NCBI RefSeq assembly: GCF_000376785.1
Contig: NZ_AQXX01000144.1
Span: 62,001 to 126,000 of the forward strand
From: Hahella ganghwensis DSM 17046
GTDB lineage: Bacteria > Pseudomonadota > Gammaproteobacteria > Pseudomonadales > Oleiphilaceae
Direction: 5' to 3'
Length of the DNA stretch: 64,000 bases
Within the stretch, counting starts at the first letter, position 1. Each line of letters begins with the position of its first letter. A model generated the notes under the pieces. The model worked only from the letters and a program-made list of their open reading frames with translations, was not told the origin of the DNA and did no database searches. Shown piece after piece: positions 43,460 to 52,453 of the stretch. Made by a program: the position numbers and the translations under genes.

Positions 43460-46066
43460 ATGATAAATCTCAGCAAACACAAGTTGAGTGCCGCCATTGC
43501 AGGAATTTTGGCTTTACAGCCCCTGGTGGTCAGTGCCGCGACGGATCTCTATTTCTCTGAATATGTTGAAGGCAGCAGCAATAATAAGGCGCTTGAACTT
43601 TACAATAACACTGGCGCGGAAGTTGATCTGAGTGCTTATGAGATTCAGTTTTATTTCAATGGCAGCAGTACCCCCGGTGCGACATTAAACCTCACGGGTG
43701 TTGTCCCGGATGGTGAAGTGTTTGTGGTGGCCAACAGTAATGCGGTGGCCGATATCCTTGATGTTGCAGACTTCACCAGCAGCGTGGGATTTTTCAATGG
43801 AGATGATGCGATCACATTGCTGAACGGCGGTGTGGTAGTGGATGTGATTGGTCAGATCGGTGTCGATCCCGGCAGTGAATGGGGAGCGGGTGATACCAGT
43901 ACCCAGAATAACACGTTGCGCCGCCAGGCAGCTGTGGCGGATGGTGATACTGATCCCTATGATACCTTTGATCCGGCCAGCCAGTGGGTAGGTTTTGCCA
44001 ATGACAGCTTTGACAATCTCGGTTCCTATTCCAGTGATCCGGATGACGGGGGCGGTGATGATGGAGATGCGTCGGCCGGTATCTGTGGTGATACCGCGAC
44101 ATTGATCAGCGTCGTGCAGGGAACTGAGAATACCAGTCCTATTGTCGGTGATGAGGTGATTGTCGAAGGGGTTGTGACAGGGCAGAGAGACGGTGGTTTC
44201 TTTATTCAGGAGGAACTAAAGGATGAAGATGGTAATGCTGCATCCTCTGAAGGGATTTTCGTGCTAAGCAATGACACGGCGGAATCCGGTCATAAGGTTC
44301 GGGTATTGGGTACCGTGACAGAATCATACGGCCTTACGGAAATTGCCTCGGTTCAGGATGTTGTCGATTGCGGTACCGGTGAAGCTGTGACCCAGGTTCA
44401 GATTGCCTTTCCCCTGTCTGAGGGACAGACATTGGAGCCTTATGAAGGGATGGTGGTGTCGGTCAATGACCTGCGGGTGACGAATATCAACAATCTCTGG
44501 CGTTATGGTGAAATCGGTCTGAGCCATGCCCTGAAAGTTCAGCCGACAGAGCTCTTTGCACCGGGCACAGAAGGATATGAGCGAGTCATAGAAGAAAACA
44601 ACCGTAACGTCATCTATGTGGAAGATAACAGTGGGTCTTCTTATCCGGAGCGGATCAGTTATTACCCTGGTTTCAGCTATGCCAATCCTATTCGTATCAA
44701 TGATCTGGTCAGTGCTTCAGGCCCGCTGAACTTTTCATACGGGCTGTACCGAATAAATCCGCAAAACGATATCGTGGTCCTTAACGACCGTGAGTCTGCA
44801 CCAGATCTGATGCCGGGTAATTTGAGCATTGCCAGCTTTAATGTGCTTAATTACTTCAATGGTCAGCCGACCGCCGATGGTGGTGTGACCTTTGACTACC
44901 CGGAAAATCGTGGTGCCGAGAATCAGGAAGAGTTTGATCTGCAGAAGGCCAGAATTGTAGAGGCCTTGATTCGGCTGGATTCTGACATTGTAGGCCTGAT
45001 GGAAATTGAAAATGATGGATTTGACAATGTCAGTGCTATTCAGTCTCTGGTGGATGCTCTGAACATCAATATGTCCGAAGACGATGCCTATAGCTTTATT
45101 GCGACAGCTGATGCTTCTCCGGTAGGTTCCGATGCCATTGCGGTTGGACTGATCTATCGCTCAAGCGTGGTCACACCTACAGGTAATGCCGCCAAGATAC
45201 CGATGCCGATACAGGATTTGGGAAATGGTGAGACGCAGAAAATGCGTACGGCGCTGTTACAGTCCTTCAGGCATATTGAGACCGGACAGGAAGTGGCTGT
45301 GGTGGTTAACCATCTCAAATCCAAAGGGTCAAAGTGTTTTGAAGATCTGAACTCTCCTTCTCAGATAGATTCTGCCCAGGGAAGTTGTAATGCCTTACGT
45401 GTGTCGGCGGCGGTCACGCTCGGAAATGCGCTGGCAGAAGCTGATTTACCGGAAAGAGTCATGATTCTGGGAGATCTGAATTCCTACAGTGCAGAAGATC
45501 CCATTGCGGTTCTGACCGACTATGATCCAGCTGAGCGGGGATATACGATTAAAACCGCTGTTAACACGGACGCGGACAAAGGAACCTCGGTGGAAGTGAC
45601 TGAGACTTTCGGTTACGTCAATGTTGCCGAAGCGTTTGACCCAGAAGGTTTCTCCTACTGGTACTATGACAGTGGCCAGATTGGCAGCCTGGATCACATA
45701 CTGGTCAACACGGCACTGCTGGAAGATGTCATTGATGCAACCCACTGGAACATTAATGCCCCGGAAGCCTATCAACTGCAATATGATCAGGCATTAACCC
45801 ACTACCGTGATGAAGACGGCTACGCGTTCACTGATATTGGCCCGTTCCGCAGCTCTGATCACGACCCGTTCATTGTGTCCTTTAACCTGCCGATGACAGC
45901 TGCACCAGGTGACTTCAATCGGGATGGGAAGATCGATATATACGATCTGCTGGCGCTGTTCAAACAGCTCTTCCAAAAGGTAACGGACGAGAATCGTCAG
46001 TATGATCTGAACGGAGACTGCCGGATCAACGTGTGGGATTTGATGGCTTTCCTGAGACTCTTGTAG
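43460..46066 (+). CDS. ExeM/NucH-type extracellular nuclease with lamin-tail and dockerin-like domains
   Basis: An 868-residue secreted protein. The signal peptide ends near residue 26 (SAIAGILALQPLVVSA-like). Residues about 27-190 form a lamin-tail domain (DLYFSEYVEGSSNNKALELYNNTGAEVDLSAYEIQFYFNG). An OB-fold region of the YhcR type spans about 215-310. From about 450 to 815 is an endonuclease/exonuclease/phosphatase domain: LSIASFNVLNYFNG, VGLMEIENDG, VVVNHLKSKGSKC, GDLNSYS and the final SSDHDPFIVSF His. The C-terminus has two EF-hand repeats (FNRDGKIDIYDLLALF and LNGDCRINVWDLMAFL) like dockerin modules. It likely degrades extracellular DNA. Low codon-level Cys content fits export. Confidence 0.92.
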   Translation: MINLSKHKLSAAIAGILALQPLVVSAATDLYFSEYVEGSSNNKALELYNNTGAEVDLSAYEIQFYFNGSSTPGATLNLTGVVPDGEVFVVANSNAVADILDVADFTSSVGFFNGDDAITLLNGGVVVDVIGQIGVDPGSEWGAGDTSTQNNTLRRQAAVADGDTDPYDTFDPASQWVGFANDSFDNLGSYSSDPDDGGGDDGDASAGICGDTATLISVVQGTENTSPIVGDEVIVEGVVTGQRDGGFFIQEELKDEDGNAASSEGIFVLSNDTAESGHKVRVLGTVTESYGLTEIASVQDVVDCGTGEAVTQVQIAFPLSEGQTLEPYEGMVVSVNDLRVTNINNLWRYGEIGLSHALKVQPTELFAPGTEGYERVIEENNRNVIYVEDNSGSSYPERISYYPGFSYANPIRINDLVSASGPLNFSYGLYRINPQNDIVVLNDRESAPDLMPGNLSIASFNVLNYFNGQPTADGGVTFDYPENRGAENQEEFDLQKARIVEALIRLDSDIVGLMEIENDGFDNVSAIQSLVDALNINMSEDDAYSFIATADASPVGSDAIAVGLIYRSSVVTPTGNAAKIPMPIQDLGNGETQKMRTALLQSFRHIETGQEVAVVVNHLKSKGSKCFEDLNSPSQIDSAQGSCNALRVSAAVTLGNALAEADLPERVMILGDLNSYSAEDPIAVLTDYDPAERGYTIKTAVNTDADKGTSVEVTETFGYVNVAEAFDPEGFSYWYYDSGQIGSLDHILVNTALLEDVIDATHWNINAPEAYQLQYDQALTHYRDEDGYAFTDIGPFRSSDHDPFIVSFNLPMTAAPGDFNRDGKIDIYDLLALFKQLFQKVTDENRQYDLNGDCRINVWDLMAFLRLL

Positions 46067-46087
46067 TACCCACCTCGTGCTACATAT

Positions 46088-46110
46088 GGGGCCTTAGGGG
46101 CCCCTTTTTT
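46088..46110 (+). terminator. Rho-independent terminator of the nuclease gene
   Basis: GGGGCC (46088-46093) pairs with GGCCCC (46099-46104) around a 5-base loop and is followed by TTTTTT (46105-46110). It starts 21 bases after the stop codon and serves the convergent gene only weakly. Confidence 0.9.
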
Positions 46111-46130
46111 GTGCACAAAAGACGCTGTGG

Positions 46131-46949
46131 TTATTCAGTCGAGGCTTCTGTTGTATCGTCACTATTCAGGCCGTAGTGCGACATAATCAGGCTATAGGCT
46201 GACGATTCCCGAAATACCTTGATGGCCTGATTGATCTTGTCCACATCCTCTGCAGTCGTGGACTTCTTGCTGAGAAGAAAATGTACCAGATCTCTGTTCA
46301 GTACATGCTCGTGAATGGCAACCTGATCCGCAATGTCCAGTTCGTTGGCAATAAAACTCAGGCTGACTTTATCCCCAACCACCAGATCGACCCGGTAATT
46401 GAGCAATAAGGGTAACAGGGCCTGATTGTCTTTCAGTAACACCAGTTGGTTTTTCCGGGAGAGTTGTTTCTGATCCTGGGCTTTATACTCCGCGCCGTAG
46501 TAGGCCCCAATCACCGCACCCAGGATCAGTTGATAGTTGTTCAGCAACTGGTCCAGGGTTTTGGCAGGGAAGTAGCCTGCCTGGTCCTGCCGGATAAACA
46601 GCACCATGGTTTCATCGCGATAACTGGCCGTGAAACGTCCGTATTTCTCCCGCTCTGGTGTAATGGAAGCGCCTGCGACCATATCGAGGCGCCCGTTTTC
46701 CAGTTCCAGCAACGCACGCTTGGAGGGCATCTGAACAAACTCATAGTCGCATCCAGCTGTTTCCAGAATGGCTTTCACCAGTTCATGATCAAGTCCGGCC
46801 ATGTCACCCTTGTCATTAATGTACATGTAGGGACGCCAGTTGGTCTGGTTCACAATGATTGTCTTGGAGCATGCGGCAACGATCGTGGAACAGGTAAGGA
46901 AAAGGCAGAAAAGCACGGCTTTGGCTGAGAAGGCTGGAAGTCGCAACAT
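46131..46949 (-). CDS. Periplasmic amino-acid-type binding protein (SBP family 3)
   Basis: A 272-residue protein with a signal peptide (FSAKAVLFCLFLTCSTIVAACS), possibly a lipoprotein because a Cys follows VAA. The family-3 fold shows in IIVNQTNWRPYMYINDKGDMAGLDHELVKAILETAGCDYEFVQMPSKRALLELENGRLDMVAGASITPEREKYGRFTASYRDETMVLFIR. It lacks a clear neighbour permease. The ATG at 46949 has GGAGGACAAC in front; an ATG at 46964 is upstream of that site and less likely. Cargo could be an amino acid or a signal molecule. Confidence 0.9.
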   Translation of the reverse strand: MLRLPAFSAKAVLFCLFLTCSTIVAACSKTIIVNQTNWRPYMYINDKGDMAGLDHELVKAILETAGCDYEFVQMPSKRALLELENGRLDMVAGASITPEREKYGRFTASYRDETMVLFIRQDQAGYFPAKTLDQLLNNYQLILGAVIGAYYGAEYKAQDQKQLSRKNQLVLLKDNQALLPLLLNYRVDLVVGDKVSLSFIANELDIADQVAIHEHVLNRDLVHFLLSKKSTTAEDVDKINQAIKVFRESSAYSLIMSHYGLNSDDTTEASTE

Positions 46950-47416
46950 GGTGTTGTCCTCCATGGTTGGGGAGCCTTGAAAAAGCTAATCACGCTGCCG
47001 GAGCAGTATTATTAGTCGGCTCTGGGTGCCTGTATACACTCTTTAAGACGATTCCCTGACTTCATCATTTGTCTATTAACCTGCCACTAACTGCCAGTGG
47101 AGTACAAGCAAGTCCGTCAGAAAAATAAGCCGTAGGCGCTTATCTGGTTAAACGGCAATCTTTTTAACAATCCACTTCCATGTATCGGCGGCTGCGCAGA
47201 GGGGACGACACTCTATCTGCCGTCTCATTGCAAGAATTGCGACCAGTTGTCTTACTTCAATAATAGACGATATTCCTATGGGGGGAAGGTTGCCATTGGT
47301 TTAATGGCCAATATGTTTTCTGTCTGGTTGCTCCTGGGGATATTCCATTATCCCCGGAATGGTTTGCAGAGTGCCTGGGTTGGCAAGCTTGGAATAGCTG
47401 CCCGATACTCTCCTGA
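46950..47416. other. 467-base region with an open frame lacking a good start
   Basis: The plus-strand frame at 47136-47420 stays open for 94 codons and ends as TAG overlapping the neighbouring convergent stop. It would encode a Cys-x-x-Cys start (HCKNCDQLSYFNNRRYSYGG) followed by a hydrophobic helix (VAIGLMANMFSVWLLLGIF), like a zinc-ribbon membrane protein. It has no ATG before 47304, so it may be a remnant. Nothing else is seen here. Confidence 0.35.
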
Positions 47417-48055
47417 TTAGTAAGCTACGCCAATTCGCTCCATGGCATGGGCATCTGCTTCGATTTTGTCCAGCATTGCTGCAGCATAGTCCTGGACTGA
47501 AATCCGACTGTGACCTTCATTATCCATCAGCAAAGTGTCCTTGCCAGTGCGGTATTTTCCGGTTTTTTGGCCAGGGAATATTTCGGCGGCCGGGCTGACA
47601 AAAGTCCAACTGACCTGGCTTTGACTGTTTCGGAATATCTCAAGAGCTTTAGATTGAGCATGCGCCTCTTCTTTATAAGCGTCGGGAAACGCTGGCGTAT
47701 TCAGTAGAGTGGTGTCCGAGGCGACCAGCAGGCTGCCTGCGCCGCCTACCCAAAACAGGCGTTTTACCCCAATTCCGGGAAGTTCCTGTAATAATTTTTT
47801 TGCGGTGTCTGGTGTGATCTCATGCTGGCCAGATGCTCGCCCACCGATACTGGCAACAACCACATCGGTATCAAGGCGTTCTGTTCCCAGTATCGGGGTG
47901 TTGGTCAGATTAACTTCTTTACCTCTGATTCTTGCATGAACAGGCAATCTGGCAGTGTCCCTGACCAGGGCGATGACTTCATGGCCGCGCTCGATGGCTT
48001 CCTGAACAATGGTCCCACCAATCCAGCCTGTTGCACCTAATACTGCGATCCTCAT
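47417..48055 (-). CDS. NAD(P)-binding Rossmann-fold protein (atypical short-chain/epimerase-like)
   Basis: A protein of about 212 residues starting with IAVLGATGWIGGTIVQEAIERGHEVIALVRD, then DVVVASIGGRASGQHEITPDTAKKLLQELPGIGVKRLFWVGGAGSL and a SWTFVSPAAEIFPGQKTGKYRTGKD segment. It belongs to the NAD(P)H-binding group related to NmrA/YwnB oxidoreductases. GGAGATTAGTG precedes the ATG at 48055. It diverges from a LysR gene 109 bases away, which probably controls it. Confidence 0.88.
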   Translation of the reverse strand: MRIAVLGATGWIGGTIVQEAIERGHEVIALVRDTARLPVHARIRGKEVNLTNTPILGTERLDTDVVVASIGGRASGQHEITPDTAKKLLQELPGIGVKRLFWVGGAGSLLVASDTTLLNTPAFPDAYKEEAHAQSKALEIFRNSQSQVSWTFVSPAAEIFPGQKTGKYRTGKDTLLMDNEGHSRISVQDYAAAMLDKIEADAHAMERIGVAY

Positions 48056-48164
48056 CACTAATCTCCACATTTTGATTGATTCAATGTTGGAGATAGTTTA
48101 TTGGCTCGCTTAGATGAGATAAATTGTCAAAAATGAATCTGTTTGTATCATAAAGTGAAATAAT

Positions 48165-49067
48165 ATGGATAAAATCGACGCTATCCGTAGCTTTGTTGAA
48201 GTTGCCAAAACAGGTAGCTTTACTGCGGCGGCAGACAATCTTGGCCACAGTAGAATTAAAGTCTCCCGCCATGTCAGCGAAGTGGAAGACTGGCTGAAAT
48301 TGAGATTGCTGCATCGTACCACCCGCCGTGTGAGTCTGACACAGCCAGGTCAGGAAGCGTTGCCATTATGTGAGCAGATTCTAAACGCCACGGCTGCTCT
48401 GGAAAGCCAGGCTCAGGTTCTGCATACCGAGTTGGTTGGAAATATCCGGGTGGCGGCTCCCATCGGGCTCGGACAGAATTTGTTGTTTGATGTCATCAAA
48501 ACGTTTGCTTGTCTGCATCCGAAAGTCAGAATTCAGCTACTGTTGTCTGACCGCATGGCGCAACTGGTGGATGAACGTGTCGACGTGGCATTGCGCTATA
48601 TACATCAACCGGAGGAGAACCTGATAGCTCGACGTCTGTTACAGGTAGATTCGGTGGTATGTGCTTCCCCCGAGTATCTGGCCAGACAGGGCACGCCCTC
48701 CCATCCAAATAATTTGAGTGAACATAACTGTCTGACTCATCTGGATGCCCGGATCTGGAGCTTTGTTATTGAGGGGAGTATTCAGGAAGTATCGGTATCG
48801 GGTAACCTGGATGCGAATGATGCCAATGTACTATTGAAAGCCTCCCTGGAAGGAATGGGAGTGGCTCTGCTGCCACTGGATATTGCCGGTCCGTATTTGA
48901 AGCGGCGGAAACTGGTCCAAATCCTGTCTGACTATTCCACGATGGGAGCAGCTATTTGGGCGGTCTATTTGTCCCGTAGTTATCAACAGCCTGCGGTCAG
49001 AGCCCTGATTGATTTTATTGCCGAACGCTGGAAAGAAGGTGCTACTGTTCCAGACCTCCCTCAATGA
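48165..49067 (+). CDS. LysR-family transcriptional regulator (divergent to the epimerase-like gene)
   Basis: A 300-residue LysR protein with an N-terminal winged helix (MDKIDAIRSFVEVAKTGSFTAAADNLGHSRIKVSRHVSEVEDWLKLRLLHRTTRRVSLTQPG) and an effector domain (ALRYIHQPEENLIARRLLQVDSVVCASPEYLARQGTP). The LHRTTR motif is as in the PA0218-type LysR subgroup. It faces the NAD(P)-binding gene and likely regulates it. Its 3' end overlaps the convergent aspartoacylase-like gene by 26 bases. Confidence 0.93.
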   Translation: MDKIDAIRSFVEVAKTGSFTAAADNLGHSRIKVSRHVSEVEDWLKLRLLHRTTRRVSLTQPGQEALPLCEQILNATAALESQAQVLHTELVGNIRVAAPIGLGQNLLFDVIKTFACLHPKVRIQLLLSDRMAQLVDERVDVALRYIHQPEENLIARRLLQVDSVVCASPEYLARQGTPSHPNNLSEHNCLTHLDARIWSFVIEGSIQEVSVSGNLDANDANVLLKASLEGMGVALLPLDIAGPYLKRRKLVQILSDYSTMGAAIWAVYLSRSYQQPAVRALIDFIAERWKEGATVPDLPQ

Positions 49068-50064
49068 AATAAAGAAGACAATCCCGTTCAGCAATACTCT
49101 TGTTGGTGGTGACCATAAACAATTTGAGGGTATGCCTTGCGTAGAGCTTTTGGTCCCGGTTACAGAAGTATTGTTCCAGTACATCCTCTCCCAGGTGATT
49201 CTTGGCCTGTAGGGCGTACATGCCCTCCGGACCGAGTCGTGCGATAGGTTCATCCGGGGGTAGTGAGCCATAGTTGAGGCGGTCAGCGTCGGTGCTAAGG
49301 GTAATATCTGCATCACAATAACCATCGTCCGTATAGGCAACCTGGAAGCCTGGACGTACCTCCAGCCTGACTGGATTTCGATAGCAGGTAACCGCATAGT
49401 TCTCGTCAGGTTTGGCCAGTACCTGTTCGTTTTGAAAATATCGTTGCAGTCCTTCTCTGGCGATCATCAGTGAAGGGCGATCTGTGGCTCCGCCACACTC
49501 AATAGTCACGGTTGGCACATTCTGCTCACTTAGCTCCATAAGGGCACCCAGACGCAGATCGGTCACAATCAGATCGTTGGTCCACAAAGAGGTCAGAGCC
49601 AGATGATCCGCATCTCTTAAAACGGACACGGCAAAGGCTGGTCCACTGCCAGAGGTGTTGTGCAGATCAATCAGGCATTCAGGCCGAGTCTCACGGATGA
49701 ATTCCAGAATACTATTGGCTAGCCGCCCTTCATTGTCGTTAAATGGCGGTCGAAAACAACGGTTCAGGTCCCGCATGCCGGGCAGCATACGGTGGGAAAA
49801 CCGGGGTTTTGTCAAAGCCGTGGTGACCGAGGCTATGACGATATCGATATCGACGGCAGGTTGCAGGTTCTGTTGGAGGTAGTGAAACACTGCCTGCAGT
49901 CCGGAAGGCTCATTACCATGCAACAACGTACATAGCATGCGGCGTCGTGAGCTATCCGCCCCTTGCAGGCGAATAATAGAAGGATGCCCCAGATATTCGA
50001 GGAACTGTTCGACAGAACCTTGCAGCACGCTGGGATCGACTTGCTCTATGATTTGAAGGTCCAT
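49042..50064 (-). CDS. Succinylglutamate desuccinylase/aspartoacylase-family zinc hydrolase
   Basis: A 340-residue M14-like hydrolase. Zinc ligands are visible as LLHGNEPSG (His49, Glu52) and IDLHNTSG (His135), with CRNPVRLEVRPG in the C-terminal half. The family cleaves amide bonds to an amino acid (aspartoacylase, AstE, AaeE-like). It sits 65 bases after a GCS2-type ligase gene, so the two may act on the same amide. The substrate is unknown. Confidence 0.87.
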   Translation of the reverse strand: MDLQIIEQVDPSVLQGSVEQFLEYLGHPSIIRLQGADSSRRRMLCTLLHGNEPSGLQAVFHYLQQNLQPAVDIDIVIASVTTALTKPRFSHRMLPGMRDLNRCFRPPFNDNEGRLANSILEFIRETRPECLIDLHNTSGSGPAFAVSVLRDADHLALTSLWTNDLIVTDLRLGALMELSEQNVPTVTIECGGATDRPSLMIAREGLQRYFQNEQVLAKPDENYAVTCYRNPVRLEVRPGFQVAYTDDGYCDADITLSTDADRLNYGSLPPDEPIARLGPEGMYALQAKNHLGEDVLEQYFCNRDQKLYARHTLKLFMVTTNKSIAERDCLLYFIEGGLEQ

Positions 50065-50129
50065 ACCTGTGGAGTGATTCCAGTTTATTCAATGTTCAGT
50101 GGCTGTGTCCTGAATCTAATTTACTCCTC

Positions 50130-51602
50130 TTACTTCACCTTTGGCCAGTGACTGATAGGTGTTCCCTGCAGATAGTTGTCCTGGTAGATCTGCACCAGCC
50201 TGATCAGCGCGTTATCAAGACCCAGTTTTCCCTCGAGTGCCCTGATGCCATCCAATTGCCAGATGGCTCCGTTCTGGCGATGGCTGAGAGTGTTTTCTGC
50301 CACCTTGAGATAATGGTCGATTTCTTTGGCAGAGACCTTCAGCTTTTTCAGTCCGGTTGCGGCAAGAGGTAGCAGTTCTTCCAGAATTTCCACTACCGGT
50401 CGTTCTTCCAGTCTGTTGGCGTCGATATTCGGCCAGAACAGTTTGGCATTCAGGCCGTCTTTTGCAGCACGATAGAAGTTGTGTTCAGCATAACGGAAAG
50501 GGATGCCCGGTAATATACTGTTGATGAATGGCTTGATAGCTTCTATCAGGCCGATCAGCATCGCGGATGTGGAAAGCATGTCTATCGGTGTTGGTCCGGC
50601 AGGGAGGGACCTCAGCTCAATGCGGAGGTGTCCGCCGGCGCTGGGATCGTAGATGGGTCTGTTCCAGCTCCAGATGCTCCCCTGATGCAGGCGCAGGCCG
50701 GCAAGCTGGGGAGGGACAGTTTCCGGTGGCTCTTCGTCGCAAAGGGGAAATAATGGCTCAAACAAATAGATCGATTCGGAAAACAACTCATGAACATCTT
50801 CCCGCACCCAGCCATGTCCGAACAGCACTCTGGCGGGCAAGCGCATGGATAGAGGGTCTTCCATCCGGCAATCAATGGACTGCTTGAACAGTGCCACCCG
50901 CGTTTCGTGCCACAAGCGTTTTCCCAGAAATACCGGAGAGTTGGCCGCCAGTGCAAGACCCAGAGGAGTAACCAATTGGGCAGCATTGAAGGCATCACGA
51001 AAATCTACCGGATCTACACGGTAATGGAACTGGAAAGAGGTGTTGGCGCCTTCCAGGGTGACATCGCTCCAGTGCAGATTAAGTTTTTCAATGCCGGCGA
51101 TACGAATATGAAAGTCGCTGCCGCGCTTGTCTCGCAGAGCTTTGGCAAGCACATGATAGCGGGGCTCATCGGTCATTGCATGCAGGCCGATATCCCCGGT
51201 TTTGAGGGTGGGTAGAATGCCGATTGGCAGAATCGTTGCCTGATGATTTTCGGCCACTTTGGTGAGTCGTTGCAGAATGGTTTCCATTTCGGTCTGAAGG
51301 GTCGAAAATGGGGTACCTGCGGCGGCGACCGGAGCCAGGTTGTATTCCAGATTGAATTTATTCAGTTCCAGCGTTAGCTGAGGGTGTTGAAACTCTTCCA
51401 GTATGTCTTTATTGCAACACACCGGATGTGCCTGTTGGTCAATGGCATAGAGTTCCAGCTCCGCTCCAAAGCTGGGTTGCCCCACCCCAAACCCCGGAGT
51501 GTCCAATAGCTTTCGTAACTGAGACAACTCGTTATCAAGTCTATCCCGAAACCTGGCAAAATCCTGCTCGGTAAACTGGGTTTTTTCAATAGACTGTCCC
51601 AT
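50130..51602 (-). CDS. GCS2-type glutamate-cysteine ligase-like enzyme (carboxylate-amine ligase)
   Basis: A 490-residue protein with the GCS2 fold: the nucleotide- and metal-site PSFGAELELYAID, QLTLELNKFNLEYNLAPV, and HIRIAGIEKLNLHWSDVTLEGANTSFQFHYRVDPVDFRDAFNAAQLVTPLGLALAANSP. It joins a carboxylate to an amine using ATP. Related YbdK-type proteins make gamma-glutamyl or similar amides. It is longer than YbdK (about 370). It lies just before a hydrolase of the reverse bond type. Confidence 0.85.
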   Translation of the reverse strand: MGQSIEKTQFTEQDFARFRDRLDNELSQLRKLLDTPGFGVGQPSFGAELELYAIDQQAHPVCCNKDILEEFQHPQLTLELNKFNLEYNLAPVAAAGTPFSTLQTEMETILQRLTKVAENHQATILPIGILPTLKTGDIGLHAMTDEPRYHVLAKALRDKRGSDFHIRIAGIEKLNLHWSDVTLEGANTSFQFHYRVDPVDFRDAFNAAQLVTPLGLALAANSPVFLGKRLWHETRVALFKQSIDCRMEDPLSMRLPARVLFGHGWVREDVHELFSESIYLFEPLFPLCDEEPPETVPPQLAGLRLHQGSIWSWNRPIYDPSAGGHLRIELRSLPAGPTPIDMLSTSAMLIGLIEAIKPFINSILPGIPFRYAEHNFYRAAKDGLNAKLFWPNIDANRLEERPVVEILEELLPLAATGLKKLKVSAKEIDHYLKVAENTLSHRQNGAIWQLDGIRALEGKLGLDNALIRLVQIYQDNYLQGTPISHWPKVK

Positions 51603-51771
51603 GCCAGTCTCCGTAATTGCCTGCGGAAAGGTTGTCCGGGTACAAATATTTCTTTGCTATTTCATTAAGGCACAACATGCAGGATTTGAGAAGTATTTCG
51701 TCATAAGCATCTGAAGTATCTCATGACACGTATTCACTTTTGAATTGAAGTAAACCTTCACTGGTGGTGTC

Positions 51772-52453
51772 TTGCTGAATTTCCCCAGACCCCTAGCGGG
51801 ACTGATTCCAATAATCATGCTCCTTTCCCTGCATGTGAAGGGGGCCACATGGGTTTGCCCATACAGCCCCGTAGAAATTCGCGCCAATGAAATTCATCAC
51901 CAAGAGGTGATCTGTGGTGCGGCGTCTGAAGCCCTGACATTTCTGGCCGCGTATGGGCTGGTGCCCAAAAAAGTGATAGCGATTGAGTTAACGGAACAGT
52001 CTTTGGAACATTATGGCTATACCGCGTTTGGCAGTTATAACCGGGAAACGGGAATCGTCAGCTTGATGTCTCTGGAGGCTATCCTGCATCTGGAATCAGT
52101 GCCGGCCATGTATGGCCAGGAATTTGATCCTGTTCACTATCGCGGAGCGGTGGCCCATGAAATTGCCCACGCGGTATTTCACCAGAACAGTCCTCATTCC
52201 CGCCTGGCCAATGCGGCCCAGGAATATCTTGCCCATGTCACCCAAATGGCTGTCTTACCTTCACAACGCCGCCAGCAGATCATTGGTGAATCCGGGGTGA
52301 ATGCCTGGGAATCCGATCAGTGAAGCATACGTGGCCATGTCGCCAGCTAAATTCGCAGTAAAGTCATACCTGCACTTTGTGCAAATGCTGGAACCGGAAG
52401 CCTTTGTTGAGATATTGCTTAACAACAAGTGGTTTTATGTTTATGCGCCCTAA
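51772..52453 (+). pseudogene. DUF6639-like secreted HEIAH metalloprotease gene with a frameshift
   Basis: A signal peptide (about 1-25 of the TTG-started frame) leads into AVAHEIAHAVFHQNSPHSRLANAAQEYLAHVTQ, with HExxH at residues 129-133. The frame ends at 52321-52323. In the next frame, codons from 52310 to 52453 read NPISEAYVAMSPAKFAVKSYLHF and continue to a TAA overlapping the convergent neighbour by 4 bases. Removing one G from the GGG at 52307-52309 restores one frame (GVNAWNPISEAYVAMSPAKF). This makes a disabling frameshift or a sequencing error the best explanation. The start codon is a TTG at 51772 or an ATG at 51817. Confidence 0.72.

Noticed and set aside
48831-49397. 188-codon minus-strand frame across the LysR/aspartoacylase junction
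   Set aside because: It overlaps two well-supported genes and matches neither in frame.
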